Below, in pieces: positions 48,460 to 59,500 of a stretch of 64,000 nucleotides of DNA. The stretch is taken from the NCBI RefSeq assembly GCF_017875765.1, contig NZ_JAGGNA010000001.1, positions 1,681,501-1,745,500 of the forward strand, in the 5' to 3' direction. Numbering within the stretch: position 1 is the first letter of the stretch; each line of letters begins with the position of its first letter. The notes beneath the pieces were generated by a model. It was not told where the DNA came from. It did not search any database and saw only the letters and a program-made list of their open reading frames with translations. The position numbers and the translations under genes are program-made. This DNA is from Flavobacterium sp. CG_23.5 (lineage in GTDB: Bacteria; Bacteroidota; Bacteroidia; Flavobacteriales; Flavobacteriaceae).

Positions 48460-50100
48460 ATGAAAAAAATAAAATTTATATTGCCGATTCTTGCCTTAGT
48501 CATGTATTCGTGCAATGATTATTTAGATGTCAACACAGACCCTAACCGTCTGTCTGAAAGTCAATTAAATCCGGCGAAATTAATGCCCGCATCGCAGGTT
48601 GGTTCGTATAGAGTACAAGCTACTTCGATGAATCAATTAGGTAACGTTTTTATGAACACGTGGGCAAGTAATGTACAATCGTACACAGGAGGTTATAGTA
48701 AAGAATTTCAATTAACTATTGACAACTCTTTTTACAATCCAATTTGGAATAATCTATATTTGAATCTAAATAACATTCAAAAAATTATTGACTACCCCAA
48801 TACTTCTGGAAAGTACAATTATTCAGTTGCTGCTGCAAAAATAATGAAAGCTCATTACATGCAGTACATAGTTGACCTTTACGGTAATGCGCCTTTCACT
48901 GGAGCGTTTAAAGGATTTGAAAACTTAACTCCAGCTTATAATGACGATCAATTTATTTACCGTCAGTTATTGACTGGTTTAGATGAAGCACGTGCTTTAA
49001 TTGCAAAATCAGATCCTTCTGTATCGGAAGACATTGCTGGCTTTGATGTTATGCTACACGGTGACATGAATCGTTGGGTACAATTTGCAAATACTATTGA
49101 ATTAAGAATGTTATTGAGAATGTCAAATAACACTGGTGCTATTGCAACTTACAGAAATGCAAGATTAACTAAATTAGCCTCAGCTTCATTGATATCTAGT
49201 TCAGTTACTATAAATCCTGGTTATTCTGATTCTAATGATGATCAATTGAATCCAACTTATGGAGTTTTCTTCTTTGATTCTGCGCTTAATTCACTAGCTA
49301 ACCGCACTTTCATAACGGAGTCAGGTCACATATACAAAGCATTAAATGCTGCCTCAGTTTACACAACAACAGGAGCGCCAGAAATAATTGCTGGTTCAGG
49401 TATATTCTACCCAAATGTTGCGGATCCAAGAAGAACAAGACTTTTTGGTAATGGTGCTGGTCAAACTTATCAAAGAGCGGTTACCCAAGGAAGTAATGTA
49501 GTTGATATATTCCCTACTACTGGTGCCGCTGGTTTACCGGCAAGACTAGGAACTGGATTGTTAAATCCTGAAAATGCAATTGTTGCTTCCGCAACTTCAG
49601 ATTATGCATCTAGTAATGGTTATGTAATGACATTACAAGAAGCTTATTTCTTGCGAGCTGAAGCTGCGTTACGTTACCCAACTTTATTTACAGGAGCCTC
49701 TGCAAACTTTGATTTAGGAGTTCAAGCTTCATTTAAATATTTAACTTCTACAGTAGGTACTTATTTGACAACTGTAAATGCTACAAAACCAAATTTTGGA
49801 TTTAATGTAGCTAACACTTTTGCTCAAAATTTACATGCAATTATGTATCAAAAATGGATTGGTTTAGCTGGAATTCATGGTATTGAATCATTTATTGATT
49901 ACAACCGTACGGGTTATCCTTTAACTCCATTAGCTACAACAGCTACTGAAAAAAGAAAACCTAGAAGTTTAATTTATCCAATTTCTGAGTACATTGCTAA
50001 TGCAGCAAATGTTCCAGTGCTAACAGCAGCACAAATATTTGCTGATTCAGATCCTTCTAATCCATTCTGGAGATCAGGAGATCCTGCTTTAGGAAACTAA
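48460..50100 (+). CDS. SusD/RagB-family surface lipoprotein, pair 1
   Basis: A 546-residue substrate-binding lipoprotein that lids the SusC channel. The lipobox VMYSC gives lipidated Cys18; NDYLDVNTDPN follows as in many SusD. The helical TPR-like body resembles the SusD-like_2 type (MNRWVQFANTIELRMLLRMSN, EAYFLRAEAALRYP). Co-transcribed with susC 1 and closed by a strong terminator. Confidence 0.94.
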   Translation: MKKIKFILPILALVMYSCNDYLDVNTDPNRLSESQLNPAKLMPASQVGSYRVQATSMNQLGNVFMNTWASNVQSYTGGYSKEFQLTIDNSFYNPIWNNLYLNLNNIQKIIDYPNTSGKYNYSVAAAKIMKAHYMQYIVDLYGNAPFTGAFKGFENLTPAYNDDQFIYRQLLTGLDEARALIAKSDPSVSEDIAGFDVMLHGDMNRWVQFANTIELRMLLRMSNNTGAIATYRNARLTKLASASLISSSVTINPGYSDSNDDQLNPTYGVFFFDSALNSLANRTFITESGHIYKALNAASVYTTTGAPEIIAGSGIFYPNVADPRRTRLFGNGAGQTYQRAVTQGSNVVDIFPTTGAAGLPARLGTGLLNPENAIVASATSDYASSNGYVMTLQEAYFLRAEAALRYPTLFTGASANFDLGVQASFKYLTSTVGTYLTTVNATKPNFGFNVANTFAQNLHAIMYQKWIGLAGIHGIESFIDYNRTGYPLTPLATTATEKRKPRSLIYPISEYIANAANVPVLTAAQIFADSDPSNPFWRSGDPALGN

Positions 50101-50118
50101 CATAATAATAATTCCAAG

Positions 50119-50151
50119 AAAAAGGACCGCCAGCAATGGCGGTCCTTTTTT
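50119..50151 (+). terminator. Terminator of susCD pair 1
   Basis: Perfect 13-bp stem AAAAAGGACCGCC/GGCGGTCCTTTTT, 6-base loop, T run, 19 bases after the stop. Confidence 0.92.
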
Positions 50152-50790
50152 ATTTCAATCCTAGTCTAAATTGAAAAAACTACCGAGGATTATTAGAAAA
50201 CAAAACCAGAATATTTAATCTAAAGGAAATAAGGCATTGCTGCAGTTTTGTTTTATAAGTTCCCATATAATTACGGTTGAATTGTATCACCAAAGGATGG
50301 AAAGTTGCACAAAAAAAATCTTCTCTTTCCAATTTCATAGTATAAAGTTTGTTACACGAAAAATTATAAGGCCAACTACTATCTACTTAAAGCTTCAATT
50401 TATCTTATTGATCAGTTGAAAAATACGCCGATTTAGCTTCACTATGTTTACATATATTCCTTCTGCAATTTCAATGATAAACCTACCAGTCTAAAACGCA
50501 TATATAACGCTACAACACTTATGATTGTCCACATATATACTTTATAAGAATGAGCAGACTAACATTGAGTTATAATATTTCAATTTAACACCTCTTTTTG
50601 GGTAGCTTAATTATTATAATAAAAATAATTAATTTTTTTTAACTAAGGCAAAAACTCCCTCCCCCACTTAATATTATACTTTCTTGACAGCTTCACTTTA
50701 GGGTCAAGTTCAAAATCATATGTTTTAATGTTTTTTGAGCAATTAGAAATGGTTTGATTTTTCCATTTTTCCTAAGAAATACACTTTGAC
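50152..50790. other. Long AT-rich spacer between susCD pairs 1 and 2
   Basis: No gene that I can support. A 60-codon open stretch at 50237-50419 has no recognisable features. The size of the spacer, with the decayed stretch beyond it, suggests a lost gene or a decayed insertion. Confidence 0.4.
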
Positions 50791-50980
50791 TTAACAGGTC
50801 ATAATCCCATATTTACCCAATGCTTTTGCAAGGGATTGTATACATTCGCTTATTTTCTTAGAATACTACTTTCGGTGAAATACTGTAACCCATATCGGTC
50901 CCTATTATATCAATCAAATCTCGTATAATCATAATCAGTTTGAATCGCGTATTTGCAGGACGTAATATCCCATGGAAAAC
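50791..50980 (-). pseudogene. Possible decayed coding remnant
   Basis: One minus-strand frame reads VFHGILRPANTRF...MGYSISPKVVF and stops. A second frame picks up at once with SKKISECIQSLAKALGKYG and stops again. The protein-like composition across a single frame switch hints at an old gene with a frameshift. I do not recognise the family, and chance open frames are a real alternative. Confidence 0.22.
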
Positions 50981-51175
50981 TTAAAATCGAGAAAATTAAC
51001 AAATAAAAAACATCTCTTGTATTAAAAATAAATTAGCGAATTAAGTATTTCTAGATTTTCAATTTAAAAAAAAATTAAGCATTTTAAAAATATTTAATAC
51101 CGTTGTGATATCTATATAGCTAGAATTATTAAATCAAGGATACTGTTAAATTTCAACATCCTCGTAAAATAAGAG

Positions 51176-51221
51176 TTTCATTTATTAGGAAAGTTAACAA
51201 ATTATTAAGATTTTTGTCGCA
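51176..51221 (+). promoter_or_regulatory. Shared susC upstream block, copy 2
   Basis: Identical over 46 bases to 45166-45211, including the GATTTTTG box (51209-51216). Located 20 bases before the susC 2 start. A 3-base deletion follows the block relative to copy 1. Confidence 0.65.
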
Positions 51222-51241
51222 CTAATTCAAAATATTTAAAA

Positions 51242-54200
51242 ATGAAACTAAAGTTCAATGGATTCTTAGTACTATTAGTAGTACTTGTGGCGCAACTAAC
51301 TTTTGCGCAAGAAAGAGCCGTTTCAGGAACTGTTTCCGATAATGCAGGATTGCCTTTACCAGGTGTGAGTGTATTAGTAAAGGGAACTAAATCTGGGACA
51401 CAAACTGATTTTGACGGAAAATATTCTATCAAAGCTTCACCAAGTCAAGTCTTGATTTTTACCTACATAGGCATGAAATCTCGCGAAGTAATGGCAACAT
51501 CTTCAACTGTGAATGTGAAATTAGAAAGTGGAGCGTTAGAACTTGAAGGAGTTGTAGTAACAGCTTTAGGAATTAAAAGAGAAAAAAAATCTCTAGGTTA
51601 TGCTACTCAAGAAGTTAAAGCAGAAGACTTAAATTCAGGTGCAGGAAGTGGAAATTTCATTAATGAACTTTCAGGAAAAGTAGCAGGTGTTAACATCAAA
51701 AGAAACAACAACTTTGGTGGTTCATCTAGTATTGTATCTAGAGGGGTTAAAAGTTTAACTGGTAGTAATGAGATGCTTATTGTTATTGACGGAATGCCAA
51801 TCAACAACTCTAATGCAACTGGTGGTACAGGAAATCAAACCGGAGGAGCAGGAGGAACTTACGATTACGGTAATAATGCAATGGATATCAATCCTGAAGA
51901 CATCGAAAGTGTAAATATATTAAAAGGAGCAGCAGCTTCTGCATTATATGGTTACTTAGGTGGTAATGGTGTTGTAATGATTACAACTAAAAAAGGTAGA
52001 GCAAAAAAAGGATTAGGGATAACAGTTTCTTCTGAATTTGTTGGAAGCACTATTGACAAATCTACATTTGTAAAATATCAAGATAAATATGGAGCTGGAT
52101 ACGGTCCATATTATGAAGATGCTTCTGGATATTTCTTAGAAAGAGATGTAAATGGAGACGGTATTCCTGATTTGGTTGTTCCTACATCAGAAGATGCTTC
52201 TTATGGAGCTGCGTTCGATCCAAAATTAATGGTGTACAATTGGAACGCATTTACACCTTGGTCAGACAGTTTCGGAAAAGCTACACCATGGGTAGCGGCT
52301 AAGAATGATCCAACAACTTTCTTTCAAACAGGTACTTCATTTAACAACTCTGTTTCGTTAGAAGATGGAAATGACACTACAAATTTTGTTTTGAATTATA
52401 CTAATTCAAAACAAACAGGAATTCTTCCAAACAGTGATATGAAGAAAAATAGCTTCAGTGCTAAAATTAATCACAAATTTTCTGATAAATTATCAGCTAG
52501 TGTTTTCGCTAACTACAATGCTCAAAGCACTATAGGTAGAAACTCAACTGGATATAATGAAAATATCATGTCGAATTTCCGTCAGTGGTGGCAAACAAAC
52601 GTAGACGTTCAAGAATTGAAACAAGTTTACGAAAGATCAGGTGGACAAAATATCAACTGGAACTTTACTGATCCAAGTGACTTAACTCAAATTTACTGGG
52701 ATAACCCGTATTTCATCAGATATAAAAATTACCAATCTGATGAAAGAAACCGTTTTATCGGTTATTCTAAATTGGATTATAAAATTGCTGACTGGTTAAC
52801 TGCTACAGCAAAAATATCTACTGATTCCTATAGTGAATTACGCGAAGAAAGAAGAGCTACAGGATCTATCGCTGGTCTTTTTGGAATAAACCGATTAGAC
52901 GAAACTTCTGGATACCAAAAATACCAAAGATCTTTTTCTGAACAAAATTATGATTTCATCTTGACATTCAAAAAAGACATTTCTGAAAGCATTAGTTTTA
53001 ATGGTGTTGCTGGAGGTACAGCAGTAAGAACTAGAATTATTTCTACTTTAAATTCTACACAAGGTGGACTTATAGTACCAAACTTATTCAGTTTATCAAA
53101 TTCTGTTCAAACTGTTCCTTTCCCATTAGAGCAAGAAGCTAACATAGGAGTTAACAGTTACTACGGTTCAGCATCTTTAGGATTTAAAGATTTCTTTTTC
53201 TTAGATGCGACTGCAAGAAGAGACGCTTTTTCTAGCTTACCAGTTGGAAAAAATGCAATTTGGAGTTACTCTGCTTCTGGAAGTTATGTTTTCACTAACC
53301 ATATTAACCAACCATGGTTAAGTTTTGGTAAGATTAGAGCAGGTTATTCTGAAAGCCCATTGGGTACTCCAGGACTTTCTTTGGTAGATACTTATGTTAA
53401 GAATGACCCTTTTGGTTCAAATCAACAATATTCAGTTGCTGGTACTAAAAACAATCCAAACTTAGAAGCGGTTAAAACTAACACTCAAGAAATTGGTTTA
53501 GAAATGCAATTTTTAAACAGAAGAGTAGGATTTGAAGTAAGTGCTTACAAAAACGTAAATAACGGAGAAGCTTTCCAAGTTCCTTTTTCTACCGCTACTG
53601 GTAACAGTGCAAGATATATTAATGCTGCAACTGTAGAAAATAGAGGTATTGAGGTTCAACTTAACGTTACACCTTTCAAAACAAAAGATTTCGCATGGGA
53701 TATTTTTGTAAACTGGTCTAAAAACAAAAATGAAGTTACTAAGTTAGCTCCAGGAATTGAAAACTTAAGATTAAACTCATTTCAAGGTGGTGTAACTTTA
53801 AATGCTTCACTAGGAGAACCTTATGGAGTACTTAAAGGAACTGATTTTACTTATTTAAATGGGGAAAGAATAGTTGGCGCTAACGGTAGATACGTAATTA
53901 ACGCCACTGCAAATAATGTAATTGGTGATGTAAATCCTGATTGGTTAGGTGGTATCCGTAACAAATTTACTTATAAAAATATATCTTTTGGATTCTTAAT
54001 TGACATGAAAAAAGGTGGAGATATTTTCTCTCTTGACCAATCTTATGGTTTAGCTACTGGTTTATATGATGTTACTGCAGGTAATAATGAATTGGGTAAC
54101 CCAATTAGAAATACAATCGCCAATGGTGGTGGTGTAATCTTACCAGGTGTTACCGCTGCCGGTGCTCCTAATACTGTAAGAACGCCTTCTCCAAATCAAT

Positions 54201-54499
54201 ACGGTAACGTATCAGGATATAGAAGAGCACCAAATAAAGCTTTCGTTTACGATGCATCTTTCATTAAGTTAAGAGAAGTAAACATTACTTATTCTTTACC
54301 AAGTACTTTCGTTTCAAGAATGAAACTTCAAGAAATGAAGTTTAGCGTAGTAGGTTCAAATTTATGGATAATAGATAAAAACCTTCCATACGCTGACCCA
54401 GAAAGTGGATTAAGTGCTAGTGCTTCATCTGCAGGATATTCAGTAGGTTCTTTACCAACAACAAGAAATGTTGGTGTTAACGTAACATTTAAATTTTAA
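51242..54499 (+). CDS. SusC/RagA-family TonB-linked outer-membrane protein, pair 2
   Basis: A 1085-residue receptor. Signal peptide to TFAQ, CarboxypepD-reg-like domain (VSGTVSDNAGLPLPGVSVLV, TQTDFDGKYSIKA), TonB box region LEGVVVTALG, plug with LSGKVAGVNIKRNN and SVNILKGAAASALYGYLGGNGVVMITTKKG, then the barrel ending GVNVTFKF. Near residue 301 a plug-barrel loop carries DVNGDGIPD, a calcium-binding-like loop as in dockerins or EF hands. The first 90 residues are nearly identical to those of pair 3 while the barrels differ. susD 2 starts 3 bases after the stop. Confidence 0.96.
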   Translation: MKLKFNGFLVLLVVLVAQLTFAQERAVSGTVSDNAGLPLPGVSVLVKGTKSGTQTDFDGKYSIKASPSQVLIFTYIGMKSREVMATSSTVNVKLESGALELEGVVVTALGIKREKKSLGYATQEVKAEDLNSGAGSGNFINELSGKVAGVNIKRNNNFGGSSSIVSRGVKSLTGSNEMLIVIDGMPINNSNATGGTGNQTGGAGGTYDYGNNAMDINPEDIESVNILKGAAASALYGYLGGNGVVMITTKKGRAKKGLGITVSSEFVGSTIDKSTFVKYQDKYGAGYGPYYEDASGYFLERDVNGDGIPDLVVPTSEDASYGAAFDPKLMVYNWNAFTPWSDSFGKATPWVAAKNDPTTFFQTGTSFNNSVSLEDGNDTTNFVLNYTNSKQTGILPNSDMKKNSFSAKINHKFSDKLSASVFANYNAQSTIGRNSTGYNENIMSNFRQWWQTNVDVQELKQVYERSGGQNINWNFTDPSDLTQIYWDNPYFIRYKNYQSDERNRFIGYSKLDYKIADWLTATAKISTDSYSELREERRATGSIAGLFGINRLDETSGYQKYQRSFSEQNYDFILTFKKDISESISFNGVAGGTAVRTRIISTLNSTQGGLIVPNLFSLSNSVQTVPFPLEQEANIGVNSYYGSASLGFKDFFFLDATARRDAFSSLPVGKNAIWSYSASGSYVFTNHINQPWLSFGKIRAGYSESPLGTPGLSLVDTYVKNDPFGSNQQYSVAGTKNNPNLEAVKTNTQEIGLEMQFLNRRVGFEVSAYKNVNNGEAFQVPFSTATGNSARYINAATVENRGIEVQLNVTPFKTKDFAWDIFVNWSKNKNEVTKLAPGIENLRLNSFQGGVTLNASLGEPYGVLKGTDFTYLNGERIVGANGRYVINATANNVIGDVNPDWLGGIRNKFTYKNISFGFLIDMKKGGDIFSLDQSYGLATGLYDVTAGNNELGNPIRNTIANGGGVILPGVTAAGAPNTVRTPSPNQYGNVSGYRRAPNKAFVYDASFIKLREVNITYSLPSTFVSRMKLQEMKFSVVGSNLWIIDKNLPYADPESGLSASASSAGYSVGSLPTTRNVGVNVTFKF

Positions 54500-54502
54500 A
54501 TT

Positions 54503-55954
54503 ATGAAAAAAATAGTTTTATTAATCTCGTTTTTAGCTCTGACTATATCATGTACTGATGATATAACCGGACTAAATACAGATACGAAAAATCCAACATC
54601 CGCTAAACCCGAGTTTTTATTTACAAATGCTCAAAAAACTTTAGTAGACCAAATGGTAAACTCTTCTGTAAACAGAAACGTTTTCAGAATGTTAGTTCAG
54701 CAATGGACAGAAACAACTTATCCAGATGAAAGTCAATACAATTTGACTACACGACCTATTCCTGACACTCACTTTACAACTCTTTACAGAGATGTTCTTA
54801 GAGATTTTAAAGAGTCTAATATTTTACTAACTAAGGTTGTTACTGCTGGTGCTAGTGAAGCTACAATTGTGGCTAACAAAAAAGCAATCGTTGAAATCAT
54901 GAGTGTTTACACTTTTAGTGTTTTAGTAGATAGTTTTGGTGATGTACCTTATTCTGAAGCTTTAGATATCGAAGGTCATCCACTACCAAAGTATGATGAT
55001 GCGCAAACCATTTACAAAGACCTTATTGCTAGATTAACCGCAGCACAAGCTGCATTGAATACATCAGAATCTAGCTTTGGTACTGCTGATCTTATATATA
55101 ATGGTAATACTGCAAAATGGAAAAAATTTGCAAATACTCTTAGATTAAGACTTGCCATAAATATGGCTGACGTAGATGCTGCTTATGCTTCTACTCAAGC
55201 AACTGCTGCTATTACTGCAGGACTTATAACAAGTAGTAGTGACAACGCTAATTTGAATTATTTAGGTGCACAGCCAAATGCTAACCCTTTATATGTGGAT
55301 TTAGTTGCAAGTGGTAGAAAAGATTTTGTTATCGCTGATACATTTGTTGACAAATTAAACACGTTATCAGATCCTAGAAGAGCTAAATATTTCACATTTG
55401 CTCCAGGTACAACTATATACAGAGGTGGTATTTATGGCGCATCTAATAGCTATACTAATTTCTCTACAGTAAACAGTACACTTTTAGCTCCATCTTTCCC
55501 AGGGACTATACTTACAAACTCTGAAACGGAATTTTTATTAGCTGAAGCTGCGGCAAGAGGTATTGCTGCTGCTGGTGTAGCTGCAACTCATTACAATAAC
55601 GCAATTACTGCTTCTATGAATGATTGGGGTGTTGACCCAGCTGCGACAGTAGTATATTTAGCTGCTAATCCTTACAATGGAACTTCAACTGCAACTTGGA
55701 AAAAAAGTATTGGAGAACAATCTTGGATTGCTTTATATAATAGAGGTTTTGAGGCATGGAATACATGGAGAAGATTAGATTTTCCTGCGTTAGTGGTTCC
55801 TGCTACAACTTACGCTGATATAAAATCAGTTCCTACAAGATTAACTTATCCTGCTGGTGAAGCAACTGTAAACGCAACTAACGTAAGTGCTGCTGCTGCA
55901 AAAATTACTGGTGGAGACAAATTAACATCAAAAATCTTTTGGGATAAATTCTAA
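54503..55954 (+). CDS. SusD/RagB-family surface lipoprotein, pair 2
   Basis: A 483-residue lipoprotein with lipobox LTISC (Cys17) and the SusD-like_2 layout: GLNTDTKNPTSAKPEFLFTNAQ, SVLVDSFGDVPYSEALD, KWKKFANTLRLRLAINMAD, EFLLAEAAARG, WIALYNRGFEAWNTWRRLDFP. Binds substrate over SusC 2. Followed by a strong terminator. Confidence 0.95.
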   Translation: MKKIVLLISFLALTISCTDDITGLNTDTKNPTSAKPEFLFTNAQKTLVDQMVNSSVNRNVFRMLVQQWTETTYPDESQYNLTTRPIPDTHFTTLYRDVLRDFKESNILLTKVVTAGASEATIVANKKAIVEIMSVYTFSVLVDSFGDVPYSEALDIEGHPLPKYDDAQTIYKDLIARLTAAQAALNTSESSFGTADLIYNGNTAKWKKFANTLRLRLAINMADVDAAYASTQATAAITAGLITSSSDNANLNYLGAQPNANPLYVDLVASGRKDFVIADTFVDKLNTLSDPRRAKYFTFAPGTTIYRGGIYGASNSYTNFSTVNSTLLAPSFPGTILTNSETEFLLAEAAARGIAAAGVAATHYNNAITASMNDWGVDPAATVVYLAANPYNGTSTATWKKSIGEQSWIALYNRGFEAWNTWRRLDFPALVVPATTYADIKSVPTRLTYPAGEATVNATNVSAAAAKITGGDKLTSKIFWDKF

Positions 55955-55973
55955 TTATTTCGAAATTTTTATC

Positions 55974-56005
55974 AAAACCACCAGCCTAAAGCTGGTGGTT
56001 TTTTT
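55974..56005 (+). terminator. Terminator of susCD pair 2
   Basis: Stem AAACCACCAGC/GCTGGTGGTTT, 5-base loop, then a T run, 20 bases after the susD stop. Confidence 0.92.
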
Positions 56006-56465
56006 ATACAATTATTTTTCTATCAAAAGATTACCAACGCAATTAAAACGGTATTTTATAGTTGCAAAATGACTCGCCTCAAATAATTATTATTTAACAA
56101 CAATCGCTTAAATAATTCAACTAAAAAACGAAACCACCTTTTTGGAAACTTGTTCAATTACTTTATAAATTGCAAGATGAGCTGATCCAAATGCTATTTT
56201 AGCGAATACATAAAACAAAAACTTATTAGAAGAGTGAGAAACGTTAAAAAATAGCTTTGACCAACTTTATACATACAGTCAATCCATGTAAAATCCCAAA
56301 ACTATACTTATTCAATACAAACGGCTACAAAAAAAATTCGAAAAACTTGAACTTTTTTTAAAATCACAAAACAAAAACTTTTGTGCTTTTTAATGTTATT
56401 TTCAGTTATATTCCCAAAAAAATCACAATAATAATTACTACTAAGTTAAAATAAAGGATAATATG
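56006..56465. other. Spacer between susCD pairs 2 and 3
   Basis: AT-rich, no open frame of note, no hairpin that stands out. Nothing seen besides the promoter block at its right end. Confidence 0.5.
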
Positions 56466-56488
56466 TTAGGAAAATTAACAAATTATTA
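56466..56488 (+). promoter_or_regulatory. Shared susC upstream block, degenerate copy 3
   Basis: The core TTAGGAAA-TTAACAAATTATTA is kept with one change against copies 1 and 2, but the following GATTTTTGTCGC is not. This pair may therefore use a different -7 sequence or be expressed differently. Confidence 0.5.
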
Positions 56489-56523
56489 GCATTTTTACTA
56501 TGCTAATTCAAAAAAAATAGAAA

Positions 56524-59500
56524 ATGAAACTAAAGTTCAATGGATTTTTAGTACTATTTGTAGTACTAGTGGCGCAATTAACATTTGCGCAAGAGAGAGC
56601 TGTTTCAGGAACTGTTTCTGACAATGCAGGTATGCCTTTACCAGGCGTAAGTGTGTTAGTGAAAGGAACTACATCTGGAACACAAACTGATTTTGATGGA
56701 AAATACTCCATCAAAGCAACAGCAAGTCAAGTCCTAATTTTCTCCTACATTGGAATGAAATCTCAAGAAGCATCTGCTAGTTCTACATCTCTGAATGTAA
56801 ATCTAAAAGATGATTCAATCGAACTAGAAGGCGTTGTTATCAACGTACTTGGAGTTGAAGTTAAGAAAAACCAAAATGCTTCCGCTTTTTCTAAAGTGAA
56901 AGGTGACGTTCTAACTAATTCAGGTGAAACCTCAGTTTTAAAAGGACTTTCTGCCAAAGCATCTAGTGTGAGTATCGTTTCGAATTCTGGAGATCCAGGA
57001 TCTGGAGCCTACATCCAAATTAGAGGTCAAAACTCTATTACAGGTTCTACTCAACCCTTATTTGTAATTGATGGTATTCCAATTTCGAGTGATGAAATTG
57101 GTAGTACAGTAGACGGAGTAGGACAACAAAGTAGAATGAATGACATTAACCCAAATGATATTGCTTCGGTTCAAGTATTAAAAGGTGCCTCTGCAGCTGC
57201 ACTTTGGGGTTATAGAGCTGCAAATGGTGTCGTATTAATTACAACAAAAAAAGGAAAAAAAGGAAAAATATCGGTTGATATCAATTCAAGCGTTTCTTTT
57301 GATAAAGTAAATGTTAGGATGAAACTTCAAGATCGTTTTGGACAAGGTTCTAACGGAGTATGGCGAAGAAATGCTTCCACTTCTTTTGGAGATAAAATTT
57401 CAACCAGAATAGGCGGATCAGACATATTTAACACTACAGGTCAGTACTTTGTTTCTGATAACGGAAACACTATTTATCCTATTACGAAAAAGAATAGCAC
57501 TGCAAATTTCAATGATTCTAATTACGATTCAGTAATAGGTAACGGACAAAACGTTGACAATCATATTGGAATAAGTGGTGGAGGAGAAAACACTAATTTC
57601 TATCTTGGTTTAGGAAGTACAAAGCAAGAAGGAGTTGTTAGAGGTTCCACCTATGAAAGAACAAGTATTGATTTCACTTCTGAATCAAAAATTGGAGAGA
57701 AAACAAGTTTTAAAAGTAAATTTGGTTATTCATCAGTAAATTCAAACAGAGTTCAAACCGGTTCTAATCTTGCAGGACTTTTCTTAGGGCTTTATAGATC
57801 TCCTGCTGATTTTGACAATAGAGATTATAAAGGTACAAATTTTAGAAGCGGCGTCCCTTCTTTTAATAGTCAAAGAGCATACCGACAAGATGTTGGAACT
57901 TTTGAAGGTGATTTAACTCCTAGTTACAACAACCCACTATGGACGACAAATGTTCAGAAAAACCCAAATACTATAGATCGCTATATTGCAGGTTTTGAAA
58001 TAAAACACGATGTAGCTAGCTGGATGTCGATTTTAGGCCGACTTGGTTTAGACGGATATAGTGATAAAAGAATTTCTATGTGGCCAAAAAATTCTGCAGA
58101 AAATGGCGGAAATGGTAATGCAAGCGAAAGCGTTACTGACTTCCAACAATATAATGTTGATATTATGGCATTAGGAGATGTAAAAGTAAATGACAATATT
58201 GGGCTAAATTATTTAGCTGGTGTCAATTTTGCTCAAACTCATTACGATCAACGAGGTGGTACCTATAAAAACTTTTTGCTTGACAATAATTCATTTTCAT
58301 ACGACAATGCATTGATCAATGACAAAACGACTTTTTTAGACCGAACATACTCCAAATTAAGCGGAGCTTATTTCTCTACCGCATTTGATTATAAAGACTA
58401 TTTATTCTTGACTTTGGGTGGACGTTTAGAGACTTCTTCATCTTATAGCCCAAATTTAAAAGTCTATTTTTATCCTACGGCAGAGTTTGCTTATAAATTT
58501 ACCCAAAACATCGAAAATGAAGTTCTTACTAACGGTAAATTAAGATTAACGTTTGGACAAATAGCTTCAATACCTAGACCTTATGCTGGAACAACATATT
58601 TCAATTCGGCCGTAGGTGTTGAAGGGTATGGTGGCGCATATGATTCAGGAGTTTACAACGGTTCTTTCCAAAGATCAGCAACAGGGGGAAATCCTAACTT
58701 AAAACCTGAAATAAAAACAGAGTTTGAGGTTGGAGTCGATTTAGAATTTTTCAAGAGAATAAAACTTTCTGGAACCTATTACTCCAATGAAACTAAAGAT
58801 TTATTAGTGGATGTTCCTTTAAACGGTAGCTCAACTTTCAGTAGTCTTTATGGTAATTTTGCTACTATTCAAAACAAAGGTGTAGAAGTTGAATTTGATG
58901 CTAATCTACTTTCTTCTTCTTCGGAACTAAAATGGAATATATTTGGAAACTGGAGTAAAAACACTAATAAAGTAACTAAATTAGAAGGCACCGAATCTTT
59001 ATTCCTAAATGGATTCACTGGATCTTCTTCCCGTGCAGTATTAGGACAACCACTAGGTGTTCTTTGGGGAGGAAAATTTGACAGAGACACAACTGGAGCA
59101 TTGCTATTGGATTCTAATGGCTTCCCAACTGTAGCAAACGCTGAAGGAGTTATAGGAAATCCTAATCCAGATTGGAGAGGTGCTATTGGAACTTCTATAT
59201 CTTATAAGAACATTAAATTAAGCACTTTATTTGACGCTTCAATTGGCGGTCAACTATGGGATGGTACGAACGGAGCTTTAAATAACTTTGGTAGACCATT
59301 GGAAACTGCAAATGAAGTAACCCTAACGACACCTACAGTTAATTCAGTTGGTTCATTAATTCCTGCAGGAACTGTGAGAGGTAATCTTAGAGATTTTGGA
59401 GCCGGTAATGTGCTGCTAGATCAATCATGGTATACTGGACTTGGTGGTGGTTTTGGACCAGTTGCTGAACAGTTTGTTAAATCTGCTTCATGGGTAAAAT

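Noticed and set aside
50237..50419. 60-codon open frame in the susCD spacer
   Set aside because: No start-site support, no known domain; composition fits random AT-rich DNA.
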